Positions 23,829-34,949 are shown, counted from the stretch's first letter. The stretch is 49,044 bases of DNA from Pseudomonadota bacterium (GCA_023445495.1 JAEXLC010000158.1:1-49044); one strand, 5' to 3'. Numbers and translations are program-made. Notes: a model not told the origin generated them from the letters alone.

Positions 23829-25286
23829 TCAGTGGGTCTCCGCTTCGGACGTCATCTTGACTTGCGCCGCCTCGGCGGCCGCGGTGGCTGCCTTCTGCGC
23901 ATCGACCCGCTTCACCCAGTCGACCAAGCTCTCGAGCCCTTCGGTGAGTTCGCGCTTGCTGAGCGTCCGGTCGAACAGCCCGTCTTGGTCGAACAGGTCC
24001 AGCCCGTTGATCAGCGACTTCTCCGCAGCCGCGAGCACCTCGTAGCGGCGGTGCCTGACCTCCGGGTCGAATGGCGAGAGCGTGCCGTGGGCCAGGCGCG
24101 ACCGCAGGTCGTAGATGCCCTCCATGCGCTTCACGACGTCGGCGAAGCGCTCGGTGCCCCGCGGGTCGTAGCTCAGCGCCGCATTGCGCTCAGTGACGAT
24201 CCTCGTCGTGTCGGCGCCCTTCTTCACGGTCACGAGACGTTCAAGCGCGGTGACCGACTTGACGATGCTCGCCGCCGCGGACGTCTCGCGCACCGCCTGA
24301 CCGTGCCATGCTGCGGCGTCGACGAAACGCAACGCGAGCGGACGGCTGCGGGCCGGGTCGGTGACGGCCTCGATCGCGCGCCCAGCCGCGTTGATGAGCC
24401 CCTTCGCCTCGGGCTCGTCGAGCATCGACGACCAGCCGTCGGGAAAGCCCATCGCCGAGGTCGAGCCGATCGAGTAGCCGAGCTTGGTCTCGCCGTCGCG
24501 CACCTCCATCTCGGCGCGGATGTCGGCGTCGAGGCCCGGACCGCCCACCACCATGTTGCGCGAGTGGTAGTGGCCGAACATCACGTGCATGAAGTCGACG
24601 GCGGCCCCCACGGCTTGGATGGCGCGCTCCTTGCCGATCTGCCGGTCGCAGCCCTTCACAGTGACCTCCGCCACCCAGGTGAAGTTCGCGAAGTATCCGA
24701 TGACCTCGTCGGCGATCGTCGGCTTGCCGGTGTTGGTCTCCCTGGCCCGGTTTTCCTTCACCAGCTCCTCGAAGACCGGCTTGAAGGTTTCGCGGTTGCG
24801 GAAGGTGACCGGCCCGATCGAGAAGCTGTCCGGCTCCGCCTGGAACATCAGCTGGCAGGGGATGAAGTGGCGGCTGTCGCCGCGCGCCTTGGCCGCATCG
24901 TTGAGGGCGCTCGAGAACGCACTGTCGACCGATGCGAGATCGACTTCCACACCCTTGGTGATGAAGCGGTCGACGATGGCCGGCTTGAGGGCCTTCATGT
25001 AGCGCTCGAAGCTGACCGTCTCCCCGAACCTGCTCGCACGGAGCGCGCTCTCGGCCGCCTCCTCCAGCCGCCGCTGCGCTTCCCGGCCGTAGGTGTATTT
25101 GCGGCCGTCCGCGCCCCTCAGCTCATAGAGAAACTCGCTCCCGGGCAGTTGCGAGAACGTCTTGTCGCGCATGGCGTCGTTGACCATCGTGGCGAAGCGC
25201 ACGCATTCAGTGAGCGCGAACTCGACCGCGTCGACCCAGGGCTGCTTCGCATTCGGCTTCTTTGGTTGGCTCGGCTTCTTCGTCAT
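23829..25286 (-). CDS. HEPN-domain (ApeA-like) protein inserted in the mutasome locus
   Basis: A 485-residue protein unlike its neighbours. Its C-terminal part has GIYDLRSRLAHG (about 390-401), an Arg395-x4-His400 arrangement matching the RxxxxH catalytic motif of HEPN ribonucleases, in the Apea-like subgroup. The ~350 residues before it are unrecognised and might be a sensor. It is convergent with imuB (11-base gap) and divergent from dnaE2, so it splits a cassette that is normally continuous. Apea-like HEPN proteins include anti-phage RNases, so a defensive or abortive role is a reasonable hypothesis. Activity is not shown. Confidence 0.6.
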   Translation of the reverse strand: MTKKPSQPKKPNAKQPWVDAVEFALTECVRFATMVNDAMRDKTFSQLPGSEFLYELRGADGRKYTYGREAQRRLEEAAESALRASRFGETVSFERYMKALKPAIVDRFITKGVEVDLASVDSAFSSALNDAAKARGDSRHFIPCQLMFQAEPDSFSIGPVTFRNRETFKPVFEELVKENRARETNTGKPTIADEVIGYFANFTWVAEVTVKGCDRQIGKERAIQAVGAAVDFMHVMFGHYHSRNMVVGGPGLDADIRAEMEVRDGETKLGYSIGSTSAMGFPDGWSSMLDEPEAKGLINAAGRAIEAVTDPARSRPLALRFVDAAAWHGQAVRETSAAASIVKSVTALERLVTVKKGADTTRIVTERNAALSYDPRGTERFADVVKRMEGIYDLRSRLAHGTLSPFDPEVRHRRYEVLAAAEKSLINGLDLFDQDGLFDRTLSKRELTEGLESLVDWVKRVDAQKAATAAAEAAQVKMTSEAETH

Positions 25287-25317
25287 CGGTGCAAGGACTC
25301 GGCTGGTCGGGCGGCGT

Positions 25318-25338
25318 GTCCCGACATAGCAGCGGGAC
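25318..25338. promoter_or_regulatory. Inverted repeat between the HEPN gene and dnaE2
   Basis: GTCCCG 25318-25323 and CGGGAC 25333-25338 flank a 9-base spacer in the only gap (80 bases) between two divergent genes. It could be an operator for either. No LexA box is found here, although dnaE2 is normally SOS induced. Confidence 0.3.
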
Positions 25339-25366
25339 CGGCGGCCGTCGCGCCAGGGGCGGGACG

Positions 25367-28702
<3,336 letters not shown>

Positions 28703-28737
28703 GCGCGGGCGCACGACCAAAGGCTTCCAGCGTCCTG

Positions 28738-29421
28738 TCAGATGACAGACGACGTCTGCCAGACCGCGACGGGCGGAATGACAGGCGCAGGCGCGCTCAC
28801 CGCGCTCACCTGAAAAGTGGACAACTTGTGCTGGAAGACGCCGCCGCGTTCGGTCCGCATGGTGCCGCCGAGATCATCGGACCACCAAAGGCCGTCCACG
28901 CAGCTATCGGCGCCTGCGAAGCTGACTAGGACCGCGAGCGCGGCTTGCAGAACCTGATCGCTGTCGGGGCGGCCAGTCAATGGGGTCAGCGAGCCAGGCG
29001 TAAGCCGAAGACATGCATACAAGAGAGGGGTTGCAACGAAGCCGGTCGCCGTTGACGCTGCCAACCCCTGAGTAACTGCCGCGTGCTCCAGCGCGTGCCG
29101 AGCGTTAGTCAGTGTCGCGTCCGCATCGATGAAGCAGAGTTGGCGGTCAGTCGTGATCTCATAAATCACGGCGCTTAAACCCGCCCAAGCGTGGCGCCAC
29201 GCATCAGGGTCGAGCGACACGGACAAGAGGCCGAATTCAAAATCCCAATTCTTGATTTCACGAGGGACAAAACGATGACCGACCGCAAGCGGGGCCCCGA
29301 CGTGAAATACCGCATCGAGAAAGATGAATGGAAGATCGGTCAACGAATGCTTCGACCCTTGCGCAAGTTGGAATGATGTTCGCCCAACCTTACATCCGCA
29401 CAATGGCGAAACCCGACCCAA
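28738..29421 (-). CDS. Hypothetical protein
   Basis: An open frame of up to 227 residues with balanced amino-acid composition in its last ~180 residues, such as WRHAWAGLSAVIYEITTDRQ and VLQAALAVLVSFAGADSCVD. No domain is recognised. The start is uncertain: the upstream end (TTG 29421) overlaps the divergent gene at 29403, and an internal TTG near SLTDLPFIFLD is possible. It converges with dnaE2 (35-base gap). GC content is lower than in the repair genes, hinting at separate acquisition. Confidence 0.45.
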   Translation of the reverse strand: MGRVSPLCGCKVGRTSFQLAQGSKHSLTDLPFIFLDAVFHVGAPLAVGHRFVPREIKNWDFEFGLLSVSLDPDAWRHAWAGLSAVIYEITTDRQLCFIDADATLTNARHALEHAAVTQGLAASTATGFVATPLLYACLRLTPGSLTPLTGRPDSDQVLQAALAVLVSFAGADSCVDGLWWSDDLGGTMRTERGGVFQHKLSTFQVSAVSAPAPVIPPVAVWQTSSVI

Positions 29422-30137
29422 CCTTCAACCTCTCGGCTCTCGCGGACCGCCTATTCCGTGAGAAGCGGATGCTGCCGCTCGCAGGCAAGATTCGCCGCGC
29501 ACGCGACCTCCATTCGCTCTCTACTGACCTCCTCATGGCTCTGGAGAGCCTCGACGCTCTCGACGTGCAGCTAAAGGTCGACACCGATCCTGATGATCAT
29601 CAGAAGCTCATCACCGAGTCGGCGCTGCTGAACAACGCGCTCGTCCTCTATGTCCGGGCGACCAAAACAGAATCGCAAGAGCGAGGCGGGTTCGACCTGC
29701 GCCCCCGCTTCAGCACAGAGGAGAAGGCTGTTCACCGCGAACTCAGCGACCTACGCGACAGCGCGATAGCGCACTTCGGGTCAGGCGGCAGTTACGAGGG
29801 AGAGTGGCAAGCCGAACTCGTGATCCTCCAGTTCAGCGGCGAGGACGCGAAACCGGGGGTGGTGACGCGCCGACAGACCGTCGACAGGAACTTGGTTCGG
29901 AGGGCCCGGTCGCAGGTCGAGGTAGCCCTGGCGCTCATGCGTGGCATCTACCACGAAAGACTCAACGAGATCACGGAGGAGATCAACGCCGCAGTCGTGG
30001 CCGACGCCGAGTTCTACAAGGAGATCAGCGTCCACCCGTTGAACCTTGAGTTATTCATGAAGTCCGAGGTCGCGGCAGATTCCGCGCGCGCAGCGTTCGA
30101 AACTGGCTATGCAAAAGGCAGCGTAAGCCACCGCTAG
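29403..30137 (+). CDS. HEPN-like protein, first of two related copies
   Basis: A 244-residue helical protein. LLNNALVLYVRATKT and HRELSDLRDSAIAHFG (Arg118-x5-His124) have the spacing of the HEPN Rx4-6H motif. The same layout appears in the gene at 36845-37630 (TNAIILYARATDT, then HRELMQLRNKEVAHFG). The two are therefore paralogues at the level of visible motifs. ATG 29403 is chosen; longer frames with non-ATG starts exist. A broken MNT-type nucleotidyltransferase follows 38 bases downstream, and MNT proteins are known antitoxin partners of HEPN toxins. Function is unproven. Confidence 0.55.
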   Translation: MAKPDPTFNLSALADRLFREKRMLPLAGKIRRARDLHSLSTDLLMALESLDALDVQLKVDTDPDDHQKLITESALLNNALVLYVRATKTESQERGGFDLRPRFSTEEKAVHRELSDLRDSAIAHFGSGGSYEGEWQAELVILQFSGEDAKPGVVTRRQTVDRNLVRRARSQVEVALALMRGIYHERLNEITEEINAAVVADAEFYKEISVHPLNLELFMKSEVAADSARAAFETGYAKGSVSHR

Positions 30138-30175
30138 CCTTCCCAGAAGTGGCCTGAAAAGGAATGCGATAAAGA

Positions 30176-30501
30176 ATGAGTGGCGGACTGCAACCGCATT
30201 GGTCGGAAATCATCCGCGCTTGGGCTGTGCGCCAACCGCTCGTCCTTGAGATTCATGCCTTCGGTTCAAGAGTGGTGGAGGTTACAGGCCTGATAGCGAC
30301 CTGGACCTCGCATTCGTCGTCGACGGACAGGATGATGGCGAGCAACTAGGGAACGCAATCTGCCTGCTGCCGGTCTGGCGCGCCGAGCTTCAAACCCTCC
30401 TACCCGCCAAGGTGCATGCCCAGTCGATGTTCGATGATGACGTAGTCGTGGCGCCGGCAGTGCGCGATCATGGATTACTGATCTTTCGTAGAGACGGATG
30501 A
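30176..30501 (+). pseudogene. Frameshifted MNT-type minimal nucleotidyltransferase
   Basis: Frame 1 reads MSGGLQPHWSEIIRAWAVRQ on to LEIHAFGSR and then runs to a stop. The continuation GGGYRPDSDLDLAFVVDGQ to FRRDG lies in another frame, joined at about 30272 by two extra bases or one missing. Together they restore the nucleotidyltransferase core GSR...DSDLDLAFVV. MNT proteins pair with HEPN toxins as antitoxins that AMPylate them. The break is either a real inactivation or a sequencing error. Confidence 0.65.
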
Positions 30502-30543
30502 GCATCGCCCGACTAGTTTCGCCAACAGCAGTCAGAGGTCAAA

Positions 30544-30765
30544 ATGAGGTATCACCTATTGGTGCGAGCACCGTCCGGCCCATTGCCATGCGGCCCTCGT
30601 GAAGGGGAGAATCCGCCCGAGATCGGAGAGCACATCACGGAGACGGTCGAAGGACAGCAGTTGCAGCTCGAGGTCGTCGGGCACCATTACATGCCCATCA
30701 TTCCCGGTGGAACGTTCGCCCACGACGAGATGTGGGTGCTCTGTAGACCGATCGGCAAGGTGTAG
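30544..30765 (+). CDS. Small hypothetical protein
   Basis: A 73-residue protein, MRYHLLVRAPSGPLPCGPRE at the N-terminus, with a VGHHYMPIIPGGTFAHDEMW segment. GAGGT is well placed before ATG 30544, supporting translation. It follows the broken nucleotidyltransferase by 42 bases and precedes the nuclease-like gene by 48, so the three could share a transcript. No domain is recognised. Confidence 0.45.
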   Translation: MRYHLLVRAPSGPLPCGPREGENPPEIGEHITETVEGQQLQLEVVGHHYMPIIPGGTFAHDEMWVLCRPIGKV

Positions 30766-30813
30766 CTCTCCGGACCGATGATCCAAGCTAGCTGATCATA
30801 ACGAGAGGACGTG

Positions 30814-31434
30814 ATGTCGATCGAACGTCTAAAGCGGATCGTGGAGACGGCGGTCCCGATCCTGTTCGACCAGATCGAGGGCGGGCGCGTGCCGGTCCAG
30901 AGCGAGGCCTCCCTCCAACTCCACCTCGGCCGCATCATCATGACGGTCGCCGACCTGGAGATGGTCCATCCGCGCGAGACCTTCTCGATCGAACTGGAGA
31001 AGCCGCTCGGCGGGTCCGGGCGCGGGAGGATCGATATCTGGTTTCGACTAACGACCGACGACGATCGGGAGTGGCGGTGCGCGATGGAGCTGAAGTTCTT
31101 CAAGAAGGCTAGCCAGGCCGAACCGGTCAACCGACACAAGGCGATGCTGGACATCGCCCGTCTCGAAAGGTGCGGCGACATCGCCGACGTCGGCTTCATG
31201 CTCGTAGCGACCAACCACAAGCACTACGTAGACTGGGATTCCTACTCTCCCGACACCGCCGACTTCGACTTCCGGCACAGGCGCCAATACACGGGCGGGA
31301 CCACCATGACCTACCGGACTCCGGGTTCGAAGCTGGCATCGATCACACTCAGGAACGACTACGAGTTCGCCTGGACCGAAGCCACACGCCAACTTCGCTA
31401 CCTGCTGCTGATCGTCCCGACGCATCGCGTCTAA
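30814..31434 (+). CDS. PD-(D/E)XK nuclease-like protein
   Basis: A 206-residue protein. GRIDIWFRL (Asp74) followed by WRCAMELKFFK (Glu92, Lys94) reproduces the D...ExK active-site pattern of the PD-(D/E)XK fold, with a helix rich in charged residues before it. Many short members are restriction or repair nucleases. The C-terminal half (TGGTTMTYRTPGSKLASITL) is unrecognised. ATG 30814 is used; an adjoining GTG at 30811 is equally possible, both after AGAGGA. DNA cleavage is inferred from the motif only. Confidence 0.55.
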   Translation: MSIERLKRIVETAVPILFDQIEGGRVPVQSEASLQLHLGRIIMTVADLEMVHPRETFSIELEKPLGGSGRGRIDIWFRLTTDDDREWRCAMELKFFKKASQAEPVNRHKAMLDIARLERCGDIADVGFMLVATNHKHYVDWDSYSPDTADFDFRHRRQYTGGTTMTYRTPGSKLASITLRNDYEFAWTEATRQLRYLLLIVPTHRV

Positions 31435-31574
31435 CTGCTTTCGGCCAGGAACGCTGCCGGCAATCAATACTTCTCGCATCTCGGTCGATAGGTGTGATTG
31501 GAAAGGACCGCCCGCCAACACTCCAAGCAGACCAAGTCCTTTACGTGAACAGCAGGAAGACCTATCTTTCCAAC

Positions 31575-31751
31575 ATGTCGACGATCACCACCCGCCGCGA
31601 TCAGCGCGACACCGCCGCAGCCGCCCGCCGCGTCGGGGGCTACCAGGAACTCGTGCGCCTCGCGAACGAACGGCGCCATTCCGAGGGCAGCACGGTCACT
31701 CGCGACGCGAACACGGGCCATTGGGGCGTCCGGCGCAACCGCGAAGGCTGA
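31575..31751 (+). CDS. Small basic hypothetical protein
   Basis: A 58-residue protein rich in Arg, from MSTITTRRDQRDTAAAARRV to TGHWGVRRNREG. No clear ribosome site precedes ATG 31575, and an in-frame GTG ten codons earlier (31545) is an alternative. It ends 9 bases before the next gene, which suggests a shared transcript. Composition does not exclude chance. Confidence 0.35.
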   Translation: MSTITTRRDQRDTAAAARRVGGYQELVRLANERRHSEGSTVTRDANTGHWGVRRNREG

Positions 31752-31760
31752 TAGCGTCAA

Positions 31761-32585
31761 TTGAACTTCACGCTCGCCCTTCTCGCAGGGCTCGTGCTTC
31801 TTCTGCCGGGGATCACGGCGCTCGTCGGCTGGAACTTTCAGAACGTCCACCACGGCGCCAAGCGCCCCGAACTCCAGCTGACATCCGTAACGGCGCTCTT
31901 CGCCTCGCTGGGCATCGCCCTGGTGCTGCACCTGCTCGGCTATGGCCTCGTCAGCCTCGGCTGGGCCGCCGCGGCGCAGGTCGGGGACTCCATGCGCCAT
32001 CCGCTCGGCCCGCTCATCCAGAACCCCTACGACATGGCCGTCGCGCTGGCTCTCGGACCCTCGAAGCCGGCCACGTCCTCCATCTTCGCGTTCGCGCTCG
32101 CCATCCTGTTCGAATGCGTCCTGGCCTGGCAGCTCGTGACGTCGCAGGGCCTCGACATCGTCTTCGATGAATTCGACGTCCGCTCGCAGGGCTGGGTGTT
32201 CCAGCACGTCGTGCGTCCCCTCCGCCATGGCTACAAGCCCATCGCCTACATCCTCACCAACACGCCCCACGGCGAATACGGAATCGGCTACCAGGGCGTC
32301 GTCGCCGACATCCGCCAAGGCGACAACGGCGAGCTCAAGTCGATCAGCCTCGCCGACCCGGAACGCTTCGTCTACCAGGTGGTGCACGCAAAGGCCGACG
32401 AGCCCGGACTCGCCCCTCACATCGAGACGCACGACCGCGAATGGGTCGGCGGCGTCGTCGTGCTCGAGAGCGCGGTCATCCGAAACATCGTCATCCAGAA
32501 CGTCCCGGACGTCGTCATCGACGAGGTCGAGCAGGAAGCAGAAGAAGAGTCGAGCGCCGACGGCGCTGAGGAAGGTGCGGCATGA
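31761..32585 (+). CDS. DUF6338-like membrane protein
   Basis: A 274-residue protein. Membrane segments lie at about 4-24 (LALLAGLVLLLPGITALVGW), 45-70 (ALFASLGIALVLHLLGYGLV) and 105-127 (SIFAFALAILFECVLAWQLV). A cytosolic beta-rich tail follows with GYGIGYQGVVADI-like turns and a very acidic end (EVEQEAEEESSADGAEEGAA). The N-terminal pattern PGITALVGWNFQNVHHG resembles DUF6338 proteins, which are common in accessory regions and of unknown role. It starts at TTG 31761. The stop overlaps the next gene (ATGA). Confidence 0.6.
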   Translation: MNFTLALLAGLVLLLPGITALVGWNFQNVHHGAKRPELQLTSVTALFASLGIALVLHLLGYGLVSLGWAAAAQVGDSMRHPLGPLIQNPYDMAVALALGPSKPATSSIFAFALAILFECVLAWQLVTSQGLDIVFDEFDVRSQGWVFQHVVRPLRHGYKPIAYILTNTPHGEYGIGYQGVVADIRQGDNGELKSISLADPERFVYQVVHAKADEPGLAPHIETHDREWVGGVVVLESAVIRNIVIQNVPDVVIDEVEQEAEEESSADGAEEGAA

Positions 32586-32977
32586 GCACGGCGATCGATC
32601 TTGCGGTGCTTGTGCTCGCGCTCGTTCTTGCGTTCGGCTCGCCTGTGCTTCTGGTGATCTGGATCCGTGCCGCTGCCGACTGGTGCTGGATGCTGGCCAT
32701 CCGCAAGTGGCTCGTCGGTGCGGTGTCGTTGGTCGTGCTCCTGGTCGTCACGGCCCTGCTTCGCTTGATCTTTGGCCTGCACTTCATGTCGCCGCTCGCG
32801 GTGCTGATAGGATTGTTCGCCACGCCGTTGGGGGCGATCCCGCTCGCCAACCTGATCGCGCGCAGCCGCGTCCCGTCGGGGGATCCGCTGAAGGACAGAC
32901 GGTTGCGCGGCTTCGTCTTCGCCCAACGGAGGCGAGAGCAGAGCGAGGCCTATTCAGCGCCCTCGGCGGAGTTCTAG
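32582..32977 (+). CDS. Small membrane protein coupled to the DUF6338-like gene
   Basis: A 131-residue protein with three or four membrane segments (residues about 5-30, 42-65 and 70-90), then a basic cytosolic tail (RRLRGFVFAQRRREQSEAYS). It is translationally coupled to the preceding gene by a 4-base overlap, so the two probably form a membrane complex. No family is recognised. The gene ends 22 bases before the LexA box of the next unit. Confidence 0.6.
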   Translation: MSTAIDLAVLVLALVLAFGSPVLLVIWIRAAADWCWMLAIRKWLVGAVSLVVLLVVTALLRLIFGLHFMSPLAVLIGLFATPLGAIPLANLIARSRVPSGDPLKDRRLRGFVFAQRRREQSEAYSAPSAEF

Positions 32978-32999
32978 GCCGACTCCCGCCCGACGGTTT

Positions 33000-33014
33000 G
33001 TTCTTACTTCGTTC
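33000..33014. promoter_or_regulatory. LexA box upstream of the SRAP paralogue and alkB
   Basis: GTTC-N7-GTTC (33000-33003 and 33011-33014), an exact alphaproteobacterial LexA operator 43 bases before the SRAP start. A five-codon frame (ATG 33034 to TAG 33051, preceded by AGAAGG) lies between box and gene and might act as a leader. Confidence 0.88.
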
Positions 33015-33056
33015 GCATGATAAGAAGGCTCCTATGAGTCGAAACGAGTAGGTCGA

Positions 33057-33725
33057 ATGTCGAGGCTGCACGCAGTCGCCACCACCGCAGCCGAGGTAGC
33101 GAGCCACTTCGGCGTTGAAACGGTCCCGAGCATCGAGATGCCCGTCGAGACGGTCGAGGGGCTCCCGGGCCTCGTCGTCTTCGAGAGCGGCGGGAAGCGC
33201 CACCTCCGGGCGATGACATGGGGCTTCCCACGGTTCACCCGCGCCACGCACACGCGCGGCGAGGAGCCTGGCCGCATCGGCCTCGTCGCCGACCTCACCA
33301 ACCCGATGTGGGACGAGATGGTGGTCGAACCGAAATACCGCTGTCTCATCCCGCTCACCCACTTCGCCAACCCGGATGGGGAAGCAGGGGCCAAGACCCG
33401 CACGTGGTTCTCGGTGAAGGAGCAGCCGATCGTGGCCTGGGCCGGCTTCTGCCGGAACATCCCCGATCTGGGACCCGCCTACGCCGGGATGACGATGGAG
33501 GCGAACGACGCGATCCCGCCAACGAACGACCGCATGCCAGTGCTGCTGGAGCCTAGCGAATACGATCGATGGCTGCATGGCTCGATCGAGGACGTGATCC
33601 AGTTCCAGTATCGGGCGCCGATCAAGGCATCGCGCATGGTCGTCGAGCCGACGGAGGACCGGTGGCGCAGCGGCAAGGGACCGCCGCGTCCCGACGTGCA
33701 GTCACCCCAGCTAGCCCTCATCTGA
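33057..33725 (+). CDS. SRAP-fold protein with all catalytic residues replaced
   Basis: A 222-residue member of the SOS-response-associated peptidase (HMCES/YedK) family, shown by MTWGFPRFT, YRCLIPLTHFANPDGEAGAK, TWFSVKEQPIVAWAGFCR and NDRMPVLLEPSEYDRWL. SRAP proteins use Cys2 to cross-link abasic sites, with a catalytic Glu and His. Here residue 2 is Ser, the Glu position is Asn105 and the His position is Asn157. The Asn pair near residue 75 is Gly-Leu. The second copy at 36135-36785 keeps all of these. This copy, not the intact one, has the LexA box. It may bind abasic DNA without cross-linking. It is followed by alkB. Confidence 0.85.
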   Translation: MSRLHAVATTAAEVASHFGVETVPSIEMPVETVEGLPGLVVFESGGKRHLRAMTWGFPRFTRATHTRGEEPGRIGLVADLTNPMWDEMVVEPKYRCLIPLTHFANPDGEAGAKTRTWFSVKEQPIVAWAGFCRNIPDLGPAYAGMTMEANDAIPPTNDRMPVLLEPSEYDRWLHGSIEDVIQFQYRAPIKASRMVVEPTEDRWRSGKGPPRPDVQSPQLALI

Positions 33726-33732
33726 GGCGACC

Positions 33733-34305
33733 ATGAGCGCAGTCGCCGATCTATTCGGTCCAGTGGAGGAAACCAAGCTGCCGGGCCTTTCGAGCTGGCC
33801 GGAAGCGATCACGCCAGCGCGTGAGCAGGAGCTCATCGCAAAGATCGATGCTACGGAGCTGTCCCCGTTCCGCTTCCAGGGATGGCTGGGTAAGCGCCAG
33901 ACGCGCTCCTACGGCTGGACCTACGACTTCGACACCGGCCGCTTCGCGAAAGGCGAGCCGATGCCGACGTGGCTGAGCGCGGTGCGTGACGAGGTTGCCG
34001 CGGCGACCGGCGTGCCTGCGGACGAGCTCGTGCAGGCCCTGCTCATCCGCTACGACCCCGGCGCGGGCATCGGCTGGCACAGGGACCGTCCAGTGTTCGA
34101 GCACGTCGTCGGACTGTCGCTCGGCAATCCGGCGACGCTCCGCTTCCGCCGCCGCACGGACCGCGGCTTCGAGCGCTTCTCGCTCGAGGCCATGCCGCGA
34201 TCGCTCTACCGGTTGTCGGGAGAGGCGCGGCGCGACTGGGAGCACAGCATCGCTGAGATGGAAGTCCCCCGACGCTCGATCACGTTCCGGACGCTCGCGC
34301 GGTAG
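33733..34305 (+). CDS. alkB: AlkB-type alpha-ketoglutarate-dependent DNA dealkylase
   Basis: A 190-residue Fe(II)/2-oxoglutarate dioxygenase. The iron ligands are His116 and Asp118 in GIGWHRDRP and His171 in WEHSI. The 2-oxoglutarate Arg residues are Arg180 and Arg186 in PRRSITFRTLAR. The substrate-loop RFQGWLGKRQTRSYGW is also typical of the family. It removes alkyl groups from 1-methyladenine and 3-methylcytosine. It follows the SRAP paralogue by 7 bases, so it is very likely induced through the same LexA box rather than by Ada. Confidence 0.92.
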   Translation: MSAVADLFGPVEETKLPGLSSWPEAITPAREQELIAKIDATELSPFRFQGWLGKRQTRSYGWTYDFDTGRFAKGEPMPTWLSAVRDEVAAATGVPADELVQALLIRYDPGAGIGWHRDRPVFEHVVGLSLGNPATLRFRRRTDRGFERFSLEAMPRSLYRLSGEARRDWEHSIAEMEVPRRSITFRTLAR

Positions 34306-34364
34306 CGGACCGTGCCGCCCGGCGTTGCCGACTTATGACATCCACCCACACGAGGAGCACCCAC

Positions 34365-34688
34365 GTGAGTCGCGCCGACCATCCGGTTACGCCGGATGGT
34401 CGCTATTTCGTGGTGCGCGGACGATTGTGGCGGAATAGCAACCCCGGCCTCAGCGAGGATGAGCGCGAGCGTCTCGTGAGGGAGCTCATGTCGGCTAGGC
34501 GCGCTGTCGCCGCGGCGCGGCGGGCGAACGATGGCCAAGCGGAGTCCGCGGCGCATGATTCCGTCGATGACGCGAAGCGCGCGCTCGGCGAGCGAGGAAC
34601 GGTTTGGTGGGACGACGGAGCGCCGGACTACAATCGGCACATGGCGAAGAACACACCCTACGCCGACTGGTTCGCCGCCCTCGACTGA
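34365..34688 (+). CDS. Conserved small hypothetical protein
   Basis: A 107-residue protein with DGRYFVVRGRLWRNSNPGLS (about 10-29) and GTVWWDDGAPDYNRHMAKNT near the end. I recognise this as a conserved alphaproteobacterial small family of unknown function, often beside DNA-repair genes. GTG 34365 is preferred because GAGGAG lies 7 bases before it; the ATG at 34335 has no ribosome site. It follows alkB by about 60 bases and may extend the SOS-controlled unit. Confidence 0.7.
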   Translation: MSRADHPVTPDGRYFVVRGRLWRNSNPGLSEDERERLVRELMSARRAVAAARRANDGQAESAAHDSVDDAKRALGERGTVWWDDGAPDYNRHMAKNTPYADWFAALD

Positions 34689-34692
34689 ACGA

Positions 34693-34863
34693 TCAGCGGT
34701 CGCCGCGGTCTCCCTCGCCGGGCTTCGCCTTGGTCTTCGCATGTTGCCGCACGTCCTGGGACAGCGACTTCCCGACATCGTCGGATTCCTTGAACTTCCC
34801 CTCGTCGTCGCGGCGGACGTAGCGCTTGTCGCTCCCGGTATCGATCAGTTCACGCTTGGACAT
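34693..34863 (-). CDS. Small conserved charged protein
   Basis: A 56-residue protein, MSKRELIDTGSDKRYVRRDD followed by EGKFKESDDVGKSLSQDVRQ and a KAKPGEGDRGDR tail. I recognise this as a short conserved family in alphaproteobacteria. It is highly charged and probably disordered. GGAGG just upstream of ATG 34863 fixes the start. Its function is unknown. Confidence 0.7.
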   Translation of the reverse strand: MSKRELIDTGSDKRYVRRDDEGKFKESDDVGKSLSQDVRQHAKTKAKPGEGDRGDR

Positions 34864-34949
34864 GGCATCCTCCAACTTCGTCACTTCCGCGGGAACGCGC
34901 GGCGAGTCGTGTGGTTCAAACCTCAAGAGAAACCTGAAGGATCTAGAGG

